From the NCBI GenBank assembly GCA_019416425.1, contig DXXK01000088.1:1-64000 (forward strand): DNA of 64,000 nucleotides, written 5' to 3'. The notes under the pieces were generated by a model, which saw nothing but the letters and a program-made list of their open reading frames with translations, did not search any database and was not told the origin of the DNA. Origin of the DNA: Bacteroidales bacterium (GTDB lineage: Bacteria > Bacteroidota > Bacteroidia > Bacteroidales > Muribaculaceae). How positions within the stretch are numbered: position 1 is the first letter of the stretch; every line of letters starts with the position of its first letter. Made by a program: the position numbers and the translations under genes. Of this stretch, positions 52,572 through 60,473 are shown one piece after another.

Positions 52572-53891
52572 TTAATTATCGATTGCGAGACGGAATCCCA
52601 AAGTCGGTATGGCGGTATCGGGTATGGCCGGCTCACGGTGGGTCACCGTCAGCTCGTACTGTTCGGAATCATAGTTGCCGCCGCGCACCGTCATGGCGTT
52701 GTCGTCGCCGTAGGCAACCCTCTCGTCGTACGGCCTGAACTTTGTGTCGCACCATTCGCTTAGGTTGCCGCTCATGTTGAACAGGTCGTTGACCGTAGGA
52801 ACGGCCTGTAGCTCGGAATGCGCCCGGCCGTTCGAATTGGCCGCATACCATGCCACGTCGTCGGCATTGTCGCTTCCTGCAAACAAGAATCCTTCCGGCT
52901 GGCTGCTGCCCTTGGCGGCATATTCCCATTCCGGTTCCGTAGGAAGCCGGAACTGGATCAGCGTCAGGTCGCTGAGTCTCTTAGCAAACTGCTTTGCCTG
53001 TTCGAAGGTCACGGAGTCGACCGGCAGTGCCGGGTCGCCGCTGCGGCTGTCGTCCATGATGGCGTTCCATTGGCCGATGGTTACCTCGAACTTGCCGATA
53101 TGGAATGGCTCGACCTTGACCTTGCGTGCCGGAGTCTCGAATTCAGGCTCCACCGTCTCGTCATATTTCCCGTCGGGGCCGGGGAGGGCACCCTGCATGA
53201 ACTCGCCGCCGTCGATGGCCACCATGCTCTTCAGGATCTCCTGGATAGCCAGGACCTGCGGCTTGGTGACGCTGTCCGACCATGCGATTGGTTCTCCGCG
53301 GAATTCGGTCTGGTTTTTCAGCGACTGCAGTTCTTCCTGCGCCACCTGAGCGTCATGCCGGACTTTCCAGTTCCATGCGGTCAGTCCCATGATGACGATT
53401 ACGGCCAAGGCCGCGATCAGATACCATATACCGTTGCCGCGTGGACGGACATATGGCCGTATACGGTTACGGATCATCATGTCGACGGTGGCGTTCAGCG
53501 CCTGGCCGAAGTTTATTTCCGAATGCTGGGTACCTCCGATGGCCTCCTTCAGGGGGGCGGGTACATTCTCAGGTATGCCGTCGAACGAGTTGTCGGGATT
53601 GACCGGAATTATATGTTTCTTGGCCTGCACGGCTATCTCGATCTCCCGTCTTACCCAGTTTCCTTCCTCGCCGCATTTGTCCATGACTCCTTTGGACAGC
53701 AGGATCATGTAGATCGGCGCCTCCTTGATGGCGGCCTCGATCTTGGGACTGAACGGCCCGTCGACCAGCTCGTCATAGTCCAGAAAGACCTTGTAGCCTT
53801 TCTTCTCGAGTATCAGCTGCAGCGTGCGGGCGTATTGGCGCCCTCCTTCGCGGCGGTAGCTTATGAATATGTCGTATTTACCTTTTCTCAT
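52572..53891 (-). CDS. TIR - transmembrane - formylglycine-enzyme-like fusion
   Basis: A 439-residue protein. Residues 5-130 are a TIR domain (YDIFISYRREGGRQYARTL, VFLDYDELVDGPF, NWVRREIEIAV with Glu83/Glu85 at the position of the NADase glutamate). A single transmembrane helix follows at about 154-176 (GIWYLIAALAVIVIMGLTAW). Residues about 230-437 are an FGE/SUMF-type C-lectin fold: IDGGEFMQG, FHIGKFEVTIGQWNAIM, FRLPTEPEWEYAAKG, LFNMSGNLSEWCDT and LGFRLAID. The layout puts the TIR inside and the FGE-like domain outside the cytoplasm, like a receptor. The gene starts 11 bp after the PrsW stop. Confidence 0.9.
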   Translation of the reverse strand: MRKGKYDIFISYRREGGRQYARTLQLILEKKGYKVFLDYDELVDGPFSPKIEAAIKEAPIYMILLSKGVMDKCGEEGNWVRREIEIAVQAKKHIIPVNPDNSFDGIPENVPAPLKEAIGGTQHSEINFGQALNATVDMMIRNRIRPYVRPRGNGIWYLIAALAVIVIMGLTAWNWKVRHDAQVAQEELQSLKNQTEFRGEPIAWSDSVTKPQVLAIQEILKSMVAIDGGEFMQGALPGPDGKYDETVEPEFETPARKVKVEPFHIGKFEVTIGQWNAIMDDSRSGDPALPVDSVTFEQAKQFAKRLSDLTLIQFRLPTEPEWEYAAKGSSQPEGFLFAGSDNADDVAWYAANSNGRAHSELQAVPTVNDLFNMSGNLSEWCDTKFRPYDERVAYGDDNAMTVRGGNYDSEQYELTVTHREPAIPDTAIPTLGFRLAIDN

Positions 53892-53902
53892 AGTGCGTAG
53901 GT

Positions 53903-54607
53903 TCAATTCGACTGGCTGTACTCGTCAAGCGTCTGCATCGAGCTGGCCAATGATTTGACGTATTTGCGTATATAGTTGAAACCCAACAGGAACGCCATGA
54001 GCAGGAATCCGCTGAAGGTCTCGTCTATTCCCATCGAGAAGCAGAGGGTGTCGTACAGTCCGTGCACCAGGATGGGCAGCAGCAACGCCGCTGTCATGTA
54101 GAACTTGCGGTTACGGCGGTCGAACCATCCCAAGGCGAAGAACGAGCCCATGATGACGGCAAAGAAGTAGTGTGCCGGAACCGACAGCAGGGCGCGCGAG
54201 ATACCGACCCACATCCAGCCCTCGTCGGCGCCGAACAGGTAGAGGATGTTTTCCAGCCCGGCGAATCCCATGCCGATGCAGACAGCGTACACCACGCCGT
54301 CGAAAACCTCGTCAAAGTGTCTGCAGCGCCTTACCAGCAGATATAAGGCTAAGAATTTCAATCCTTCCTCCGGTATGGCGGCATTGATGAAGGAGGTAAG
54401 GAACGCACCGATAAACGTATCATCCGGAATTTCCGGGAGCACAAGAATCCCGAGAATTATCACTCCCACGGCCACAAGCACGCCTGCACCGACGGCACCC
54501 AACAGCCAACCCAACGGTTCCGGCCGCTTATCCTTCCTGACCATCATGATGCCCGGCACCACCGCCGGCGCCACCGCCGCCAATATCTTCAACCACAGTT
54601 CAATCAT
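53903..54607 (-). CDS. PrsW-family intramembrane metalloprotease
   Basis: A 234-residue membrane protein with about seven helices. The diagnostic glutamates are in AAIPEEGLKFLALYLLVRR, the GFAGLENILYLF helix and the SVPAHYFFAVIMG histidine helix, with PILVHGLYDT near the end. PrsW proteases cut anti-sigma factors and other membrane substrates in B. subtilis. Here the gene sits between two TIR genes, so the neighbouring membrane-spanning TIR/FGE-like protein is a plausible substrate (inference). Confidence 0.92.
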   Translation of the reverse strand: MIELWLKILAAVAPAVVPGIMMVRKDKRPEPLGWLLGAVGAGVLVAVGVIILGILVLPEIPDDTFIGAFLTSFINAAIPEEGLKFLALYLLVRRCRHFDEVFDGVVYAVCIGMGFAGLENILYLFGADEGWMWVGISRALLSVPAHYFFAVIMGSFFALGWFDRRNRKFYMTAALLLPILVHGLYDTLCFSMGIDETFSGFLLMAFLLGFNYIRKYVKSLASSMQTLDEYSQSN

Positions 54608-54650
54608 AACATTGCATATTGTTGAAAATCAATTCTGTATTCATGTTGAC

Positions 54651-55763
54651 TCATAAGGAATTGGACATTGCTAATTGCCCCAGTATGGCATTCTTGAGCT
54701 TGCGTATGCTTTTATCATCAAATGTGAATAGGTCAAGAAAGTCAATTCCTGCCAAGTCGTACGCAATTTTGGGATGCATAGCCGAAGAGTCAAGACGCAC
54801 GGGTATTATGATCTTGTTGTATTGGTCGGCGATTGAAATTTCCTTAGCGACATTTATTGACCTGTTGGAGTTTTCGGATGACAGAAACAGCACAATATCC
54901 GTCGATGAAATGGCCTTAACTATTAACTCCTTGAAGTTAGAGCCGCTGAAAATACCGTCACGATCTATCCAATACGGGATGTTCATGGAGTCCAGCAGCC
55001 TGCATAGGGCATCGGCTTGTTCAGTATCCTTGCGTGAATAGCTGAAGAATACCTTATGCGGTTTCTTCTCGATCTTCTCCAGCTCATCATCAAGGCTGTT
55101 TTCGGAGGTTATAGAGATTGCATGTTCTTTATCATAGTCCACCTGCTCCAGTTTCTTGCCGAATTCGTGTGAATAGGCCGCCAGCCATTCAAAGAATGGC
55201 AGATAGTCGAATTTGCTATATACATCGTATGAGTCATGAATATAGATCTCGACGCTGATTGACTTGTTGGTCATGCATAGGAACTGACAGATGGTTTTTG
55301 CCGTAAACTTAGCTACTGCATCCATTGGCATATTCGCCAGGCCTAATCCAAGACAAGGGAATGCGATGGAGGTCAGTTCCATTGCGGACAATAACCTGAG
55401 GCTTTTGGATATCGAATGTCCGATTATATACTCATATACTTTCGGGTTATCTTCATTTGATAAATGTGGTAGAACCTTCGAGTATCTTGCAACCGTTACG
55501 GCCTGAAACAGGTATTTGTTTGAGAGGTTGCCAGCGCTTGTCACAATGACATCCCCTAATTTGGCTGTAGGATGCTTCCTGGCATCTATGAGAACACTGT
55601 CACTCGCCTTATGACGCACATATTGAGGAAGTCCTCCCTGCATCGGGATCCCTATACTTCCGGAAATGACAAGCGCATCAGCCTTGCTTTCAAGAATATC
55701 CCCGAATATCAGAGATACTGTGGAATTGTTTATCCGATATGTCTTCCTGTCCGAATCTGCCAT
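54651..55763 (-). CDS. Macro domain - TIR fusion protein
   Basis: A 370-residue cytoplasmic protein. Residues 8-175 are a macro domain (VSLIFGDILESKADALVISGS, IPMQGGLPQYV, and the phosphate loop AFPCLGLGLANMP) that binds ADP-ribose or related nucleotides. Residues 236-365 are a TIR domain (KVFFSYSRKDTEQADAL, YWIDRDGIFSGSNFKE, VLFLSSENSNRSINVAKEISIAD with Glu308 as candidate catalytic residue). TIR enzymes cleave NAD and can make ADP-ribose variants, so the macro domain may read or remove such products. The gene is A+T-richer than its neighbours. The start is set where the macro domain begins; 18 more codons are open upstream. Confidence 0.9.
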   Translation of the reverse strand: MADSDRKTYRINNSTVSLIFGDILESKADALVISGSIGIPMQGGLPQYVRHKASDSVLIDARKHPTAKLGDVIVTSAGNLSNKYLFQAVTVARYSKVLPHLSNEDNPKVYEYIIGHSISKSLRLLSAMELTSIAFPCLGLGLANMPMDAVAKFTAKTICQFLCMTNKSISVEIYIHDSYDVYSKFDYLPFFEWLAAYSHEFGKKLEQVDYDKEHAISITSENSLDDELEKIEKKPHKVFFSYSRKDTEQADALCRLLDSMNIPYWIDRDGIFSGSNFKELIVKAISSTDIVLFLSSENSNRSINVAKEISIADQYNKIIIPVRLDSSAMHPKIAYDLAGIDFLDLFTFDDKSIRKLKNAILGQLAMSNSL

Positions 55764-55831
55764 AGCTTTAATTTGTAATTGTTGGCGTGAACGATGATTA
55801 ACCCACACTTCAGTCATCGTTGTATATACGC

Positions 55832-57625
55832 TTACAGCTCTCCGAAATTATACTTATCCGACATGTCAATTGGCAGGGGTGCTTCGGGGCGAATGGATAG
55901 GGGGTAGATTGACATATTACTCTTTCCTTCCTTGATTAGGAATAGGGCATGTTCTCTTTCAATCTGTACCCATTCAGACGCTGCTGCATTTCTGGACCAG
56001 CATAGAACAAAGAGGTCAGCTTTGTTTATGTAATCAAAAATCTTCTCTTTGAAGACATCTCCTGCATGCAGTGAATGTCGGTCAAAGAAATAATCCGTAC
56101 CTAACATCCTACAGCCTTCGGCTATTCCTCTGACCTGGTTTTCATCTTGATGCGCATAAGAGATGAAAATCTTTGAGAATCGTCTTGATTCTACTTTTGT
56201 ATATAGTTCCTTGGGTTCAGAGTCCACAACATCCACAGTGAACAACATCTCTCCAGCGGGAACATCGTTGATAAATACCCTGACTGTACCTTCTATTGAA
56301 TCTTGATTCTCATTGATTAATTTTGCCATGAAGGAACAATCGGTATAATGATTATGCCAGATAATTGACTTAAGGGTATCGACGCATCGTACACCTTCCG
56401 ACAGGTTAAGTTGTATGGTGAGTTTGTCTCCTTCCTTTACGGGAAGGTCAAGAGGTTTGTACTCTTTCTTGACGGCTCGGGGATCGATGTCCTTTATCTT
56501 GGCGTCAACCAGATTTAGTTCTTCATGGCGGTACATGTATACCCTGATGATAAATGACTTGCGCGGACGCACCTCAGCTGGTGCATATACGCAGGCATTG
56601 ATGTCAGTTCTAATGGTTGTATCTGTTTTTGAATCATTGCCGCGCATAGGTTTAGATTTTCTAAACCTGTTGACAATTGATTTGAATACTGAACCGAACT
56701 TGTATATAGGGGCTGATGAGCATAAGGATGGGACTAATGAACTTTCGTAATCTGGATGGTTGCTGCTATTGTTCTCTGGCGTAAAGGTATAGTCGGGAAA
56801 CTGCATTGCGTTTCTATAAGAATGGCTCATGGCGCATGGAGGGGGTGGGGTAGGACAGCTGTGCTCTGTTGGATACGGCATTAAGGCTGGGGCTCCACTT
56901 GTGGTCGGGATTGCGCAACATGGATTGGATGGAATACCCCCATTGTCTTCTTTGGTTATAAAGGTGCCCCCATAAGGATTCCATATTGTTTTCTTGACTT
57001 GTTTCAATTCATTGTTGAGTGAAGTCTTGAAGTTATCAAAAGTCTTAATTCTTTTTGATTTATCCGAATTCAGAATGTTGCATATAAACTTAGATAATAT
57101 CTTATATTTTTCCGAATTTGCGGGTTGAGGAATGATGAGGCCACCAAATCTTTTATTTAAAGTCTCTCGCCCCGATTGGGAATCCGTCATAAATGGAGAC
57201 TGCATGCCGTTCATGATATAATATGCAAGCATCGCCAATGAGTATATGGCTGACGATTCTGTAAAGATTCCGTTGCGGTATGTCTCAGGTGCCATAAGCC
57301 ACTGATTGCCTATTACTATACCCTCAGCTCCAATAAGTTGTTTAGGTATCGTATGATCGGGAGTTGAAGGGTATGATATACCTGAATTGATCCAGGTGTA
57401 AATGCCGTCTTCGGAGACACAGACATTCTTCGGACTAATATCGAAATATGTTATTCCTTTGTTTCTGTATTCAATAAGGCCATTGACTAATTGAATCAGA
57501 ATATTTATTAAATCTTTTTCATCGATATGTTCTTGATAGAATGGAGAGCATATCAACTCCTGCCAGGACATCATTTGCTCTGGTGTCAATCCTTCAGATG
57601 TATTCTCGTTATTCATTTGTTTCAT
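55832..57625 (-). CDS. Truncated pseudokinase - beta domain - TIR protein
   Basis: A 597-residue protein. Residues about 35-205 match a protein kinase C-lobe: LVNGLIEYRNKGITYFDISPKNVCV (catalytic-loop-like, His-Arg of HRD replaced by Tyr-Phe), WLMAPETYRNGIF (APE) and IYSLAMLAYYIMNGMQSPF. The N-lobe with glycine loop and lysine is absent, and the DFG site reads INSG. A proline-rich linker and a beta domain (about 385-500; VYAPAEVRPRKSFIIRVYMY) follow. The C-terminal TIR (from about 465-480) has FSKIFISYAHQDENQ, YFFDRHSLHAGDVF and SEWVQIEREHALF. The gene overlaps the upstream gene by up to 17 bases. A start at 57616 is possible. Confidence 0.82.
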   Translation of the reverse strand: MKQMNNENTSEGLTPEQMMSWQELICSPFYQEHIDEKDLINILIQLVNGLIEYRNKGITYFDISPKNVCVSEDGIYTWINSGISYPSTPDHTIPKQLIGAEGIVIGNQWLMAPETYRNGIFTESSAIYSLAMLAYYIMNGMQSPFMTDSQSGRETLNKRFGGLIIPQPANSEKYKILSKFICNILNSDKSKRIKTFDNFKTSLNNELKQVKKTIWNPYGGTFITKEDNGGIPSNPCCAIPTTSGAPALMPYPTEHSCPTPPPPCAMSHSYRNAMQFPDYTFTPENNSSNHPDYESSLVPSLCSSAPIYKFGSVFKSIVNRFRKSKPMRGNDSKTDTTIRTDINACVYAPAEVRPRKSFIIRVYMYRHEELNLVDAKIKDIDPRAVKKEYKPLDLPVKEGDKLTIQLNLSEGVRCVDTLKSIIWHNHYTDCSFMAKLINENQDSIEGTVRVFINDVPAGEMLFTVDVVDSEPKELYTKVESRRFSKIFISYAHQDENQVRGIAEGCRMLGTDYFFDRHSLHAGDVFKEKIFDYINKADLFVLCWSRNAAASEWVQIEREHALFLIKEGKSNMSIYPLSIRPEAPLPIDMSDKYNFGEL

Positions 57626-60158
57626 TTTGCTGGATTGGGTCTTCGGGGTTGATGATGCCGAGAGCGACGTCAACCACGTTGTAGTCGTAGCTCCGGGTGG
57701 TGACTGACAGCTTGTCCCAGTCGGTGATGCAGGCATGGTGTAGCTTGATCTCATGCCGATAGTCGGGCTTCCCATAACAGATGTAACCCAGGATCTCGTG
57801 TGACGCGTTCCAGCGCAGATGCTCGGTCTGTGCCAGTACGTTGAGGATCCGCTCTATCTGAGGATTTAGATCTGCGCCTGAAGGAAGCTCATATTCCACG
57901 GCCTTGAATTTACGGGTCAACGGAGTCCAGTCAAAATCGGGAATGCCGGCTTTCTCCAATGCTTTCTGGGCCAGAAGTTTCTTGGCCTCGGTGTGGAGGC
58001 TGTTGGCCATATCCTGGCCCTGCATGCGTCTCAGCGACTGCAGGCCGCAGAGGGAGGGATAAAATTCCCTCTTCGCTCCCTTCTCATGCGGAATCTGCAT
58101 CCTCTCACGGAATTCCTTGTGCCATGCCATATCCCTCTCCTCTTCAGGCTCGGTATACTTCGGGTTGGACGATGCCTCGTATTGCTCCTTGTACAGGATG
58201 GCTTTTTGTTCCAGGGAATTGTCTATGATGTTGTCGTAGGTGAAGATGTCCTTGTCCAGGCCGAAAATATGGATCGGACCGAACACCTTCTCGCCAACCC
58301 TTACTTCGGACTGTTTGAAATCCTTGCCTTCCGTACCGACGACAGCCATCTGGGCAGCCCAGAGTCGGTTGTAATGCTCGGCAATCTGGCGGATGTGACC
58401 GTCCTCGTCGTCATGTGCCCTGACAAGGATGCAGAAGTTTTTCAGGTTTGCACGGTAGCGCGTTGCCAACTTGAAGATCCTCACGCCCAACGAAAGGTTC
58501 AACTCGTCATTCTCGGTGGCGATTACAACATAGTTCAGCGTCTTGATCCAGTCTTCCAACTTCAGATAGAACTCAACACTGCGGCAGTCCATCTGGTGCA
58601 GGGCTATCAAAGCCTTGGGATTCTCTTTCCCTTCGATAAATGGAAGCGATGGATTGATGGCAGGGGCATTTGCAACAAACGTGCCTGCCAGGTCGGCCAT
58701 ATTTTTATCCACTACATCCATATGGAACTCCGAACGTTCAACATGAACATCATCACTGCCATGTTTCACGAATGCTCCGAATTCATACAGGAATTGCACG
58801 GAGTCCTGACCCACCTCGCTGAATCCAACTACCAGGGCATTGAACGGGGAGGTGACGGTCCCGTCAGCCTCGACATTCACGAAGTTGACCGGCAGCAGCT
58901 TCGGATTCTGTTTCAGCATCTCCACGTTGATATGCGAGGAATCCACCACCTTAACCTTGATGCTGTCGGAGGCGTTCTGGTCCTCGATTACGCGATGGAC
59001 ACTGTTGTATCGTGCCAGACAGTAGAACAGTACCTCCCTTTTGCCATCGGCAGGGGAGGGTGTACCATTACCATCTCCCTGGTAGTCTGCATATTCATTT
59101 ATTGTGATGTCATGCAGCAGGACTGACACATTGTGGAGATTATCCTTCTCGTCATCTGATAGGAAGAACAGATGAAGCTTTCCACAGGAGCGTTTCCCGA
59201 TTATTTTCTTTAGCTTACGGAGCTTGAGCTTGGCCCCGAGGATATCGGTTTCTCCACTCAGTACATTGACGTCGGCCATGTATGAGTAGCTGCTGGCAGT
59301 GAGACATCCGAGATTCTGTAACCTCTCGAGCTCGGAAGTAGGCATAGCCAGAAAGTCGAATATGCGAGCGAAACCGGTACGCTCGGACGGTGCCTCGTTG
59401 TCATCCTTGCCGGTGCGTACTATTATTATGCGGTAATCGGATGATTTGCCGAGTTCCTTCTTTATGCTTTCCACCAGATGGACCGTGGCCTCGTTAAATC
59501 CCCAGAACACATAAGTCTCGCGTTTCTTTTTCCGTTTAGTGGCCAACCACATGCGGAACGAGGCTACAATATTGAAACCGAAGTATTTGATCAGGAACAG
59601 GGTACTGATCACGGCTGCAAAGAAATGGGCCAACGCGAAATTCAGCGAATAGAACCAACTTTTATGGAATATCTCATGGATTTCGCTCACGTCGCTGTCG
59701 AACAGGAATATCTTGAAGGCGTAGATGATGGCCATCGGGGCATTGGTCAGAAGTGAGATATACTGCCCCGTGCACATTCCGACGTCATAGACCACGAATC
59801 CATATAGCCACGCAAAGAAGAATCCATACTTCAGGATACGGTCCCGGCCATTGTTGGATATGTAGCGTTTGGTAAGACTGCGTAGTCCCACGAATGCCAG
59901 TACCACAAGTATTCCAAAAAGTATGCTGTATGCGGTCATGCTGCCGTATATGCTCCAGTCCGGTTTGTCAAATGACGAGAGTACATATGAAACACCCGGC
60001 ATCCCTTGGTCTGGGTTATAATCTATATATTTGGCCAAGGTCTCCGGGGCATGCGCGGCATTGTTGACTACTGCTTGGCTTGCATGCGCGACAGTGTCCA
60101 CTACCGCTTTGCCGCCGTCGGCAAGACTGGATATAATGCAAGTTATTCCCATGTTCAT
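57609..60158 (-). CDS. Membrane protein with two Rossmann (RCK-like) folds and a RyR-like domain
   Basis: An 849-residue protein. Four hydrophobic segments lie at about 76-93, 110-128, 138-154 and 168-192. A first Rossmann-like fold starts at 215 (TYVFWGFNEATVHLVESIKK) and a second near 445 (NALVVGFSEVGQDSVQFLYEF), an arrangement like the RCK/TrkA-N domains of ligand-gated ion channels. The C-terminus (about 770-840) has LAQTEHLRWNASHEILGYICYGKPDYRHEIKLHHACITDWDKLS, which fits the RyR domain, predicted in comparative genomics to bind nucleotides. It may be a channel or sensor gated by a nucleotide. It heads the TIR operon behind a promoter at 60207. No selectivity filter is obvious. Confidence 0.78.
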   Translation of the reverse strand: MNMGITCIISSLADGGKAVVDTVAHASQAVVNNAAHAPETLAKYIDYNPDQGMPGVSYVLSSFDKPDWSIYGSMTAYSILFGILVVLAFVGLRSLTKRYISNNGRDRILKYGFFFAWLYGFVVYDVGMCTGQYISLLTNAPMAIIYAFKIFLFDSDVSEIHEIFHKSWFYSLNFALAHFFAAVISTLFLIKYFGFNIVASFRMWLATKRKKKRETYVFWGFNEATVHLVESIKKELGKSSDYRIIIVRTGKDDNEAPSERTGFARIFDFLAMPTSELERLQNLGCLTASSYSYMADVNVLSGETDILGAKLKLRKLKKIIGKRSCGKLHLFFLSDDEKDNLHNVSVLLHDITINEYADYQGDGNGTPSPADGKREVLFYCLARYNSVHRVIEDQNASDSIKVKVVDSSHINVEMLKQNPKLLPVNFVNVEADGTVTSPFNALVVGFSEVGQDSVQFLYEFGAFVKHGSDDVHVERSEFHMDVVDKNMADLAGTFVANAPAINPSLPFIEGKENPKALIALHQMDCRSVEFYLKLEDWIKTLNYVVIATENDELNLSLGVRIFKLATRYRANLKNFCILVRAHDDEDGHIRQIAEHYNRLWAAQMAVVGTEGKDFKQSEVRVGEKVFGPIHIFGLDKDIFTYDNIIDNSLEQKAILYKEQYEASSNPKYTEPEEERDMAWHKEFRERMQIPHEKGAKREFYPSLCGLQSLRRMQGQDMANSLHTEAKKLLAQKALEKAGIPDFDWTPLTRKFKAVEYELPSGADLNPQIERILNVLAQTEHLRWNASHEILGYICYGKPDYRHEIKLHHACITDWDKLSVTTRSYDYNVVDVALGIINPEDPIQQNETNE

Positions 60159-60160
60159 GC

Positions 60161-60198
60161 TGTTATTGTGTGGTTAAGTTGTTATTGTGTGGTTAAGG
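60161..60198 (-). repeat. 19-bp tandem duplication in the TIR-operon leader
   Basis: tgttattgtgtggttaag[t/g] occurs twice in direct succession, 60161-60179 and 60180-60198. It lies between the promoter box and the start codon, so it is transcribed as a 5' leader element and could be a recent slippage duplication. Confidence 0.8.
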
Positions 60199-60206
60199 TT
60201 AAAGCA

Positions 60207-60238
60207 CAAAGTTAGTAATTTTTATCCATAATCCGGCA
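60207..60238 (-). promoter_or_regulatory. Promoter of the TIR/RyR operon
   Basis: On the minus strand TTG (60238-60236), 21 nt, TAACTTTG (60214-60207). The box is an exact consensus and lies about 50 bp before the ATG at 60158. Confidence 0.65.
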
Positions 60239-60274
60239 AGAATGTCCAGGAAATTTTGACATTTAACATAAGGA

Positions 60275-60400
60275 GGGGTGCGAAGGATGGCTTCGAATCC
60301 GCCCGGATTCCTGCGTCCGGCCGGGCTGCGCAGGGACGGGCGAGCGCAGCTCGTCCTCAGCCGTCCTCGGTCCGGCCTCCGTCCGTGCAGATATCTGCAC
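60275..60400 (+). repeat. REP-like cluster of palindromes
   Basis: Strongly G+C-rich DNA with gaatcc-gccc-ggattc (60295-60310), cgagc-gca-gctcg inside a larger stem (60334-60356) and a perfect 16-bp palindrome gtgcagatatctgcac (60385-60400). Such hairpins directly upstream of a RAYT gene are the usual place for its REP/REPIN substrates. Confidence 0.6.
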
Positions 60401-60473
60401 AATAATTTGCACAGCATTAAAATTATTCCTACTTTTACACCAACTTCCCTTGTCTCATCAAAATTCTCCCGCC

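Larger units (their letters stand above)
60159..60473. other. Divergent gap with promoter, tandem repeat and REP-like palindromes
   Basis: No gene is present. From left to right: a 19-bp tandem repeat in the leader of the 60158 gene, its promoter (60207-60238), A+T-rich DNA, then a G+C-rich run of hairpins (60275-60400) before the tyrosine transposase gene. Confidence 0.7.

Noticed and set aside
60284..60310. tRNA-like T-loop (ttcgaatcc)
   Set aside because: No acceptor, D or anticodon arms can be built around it; it is part of the G+C-rich palindrome cluster.
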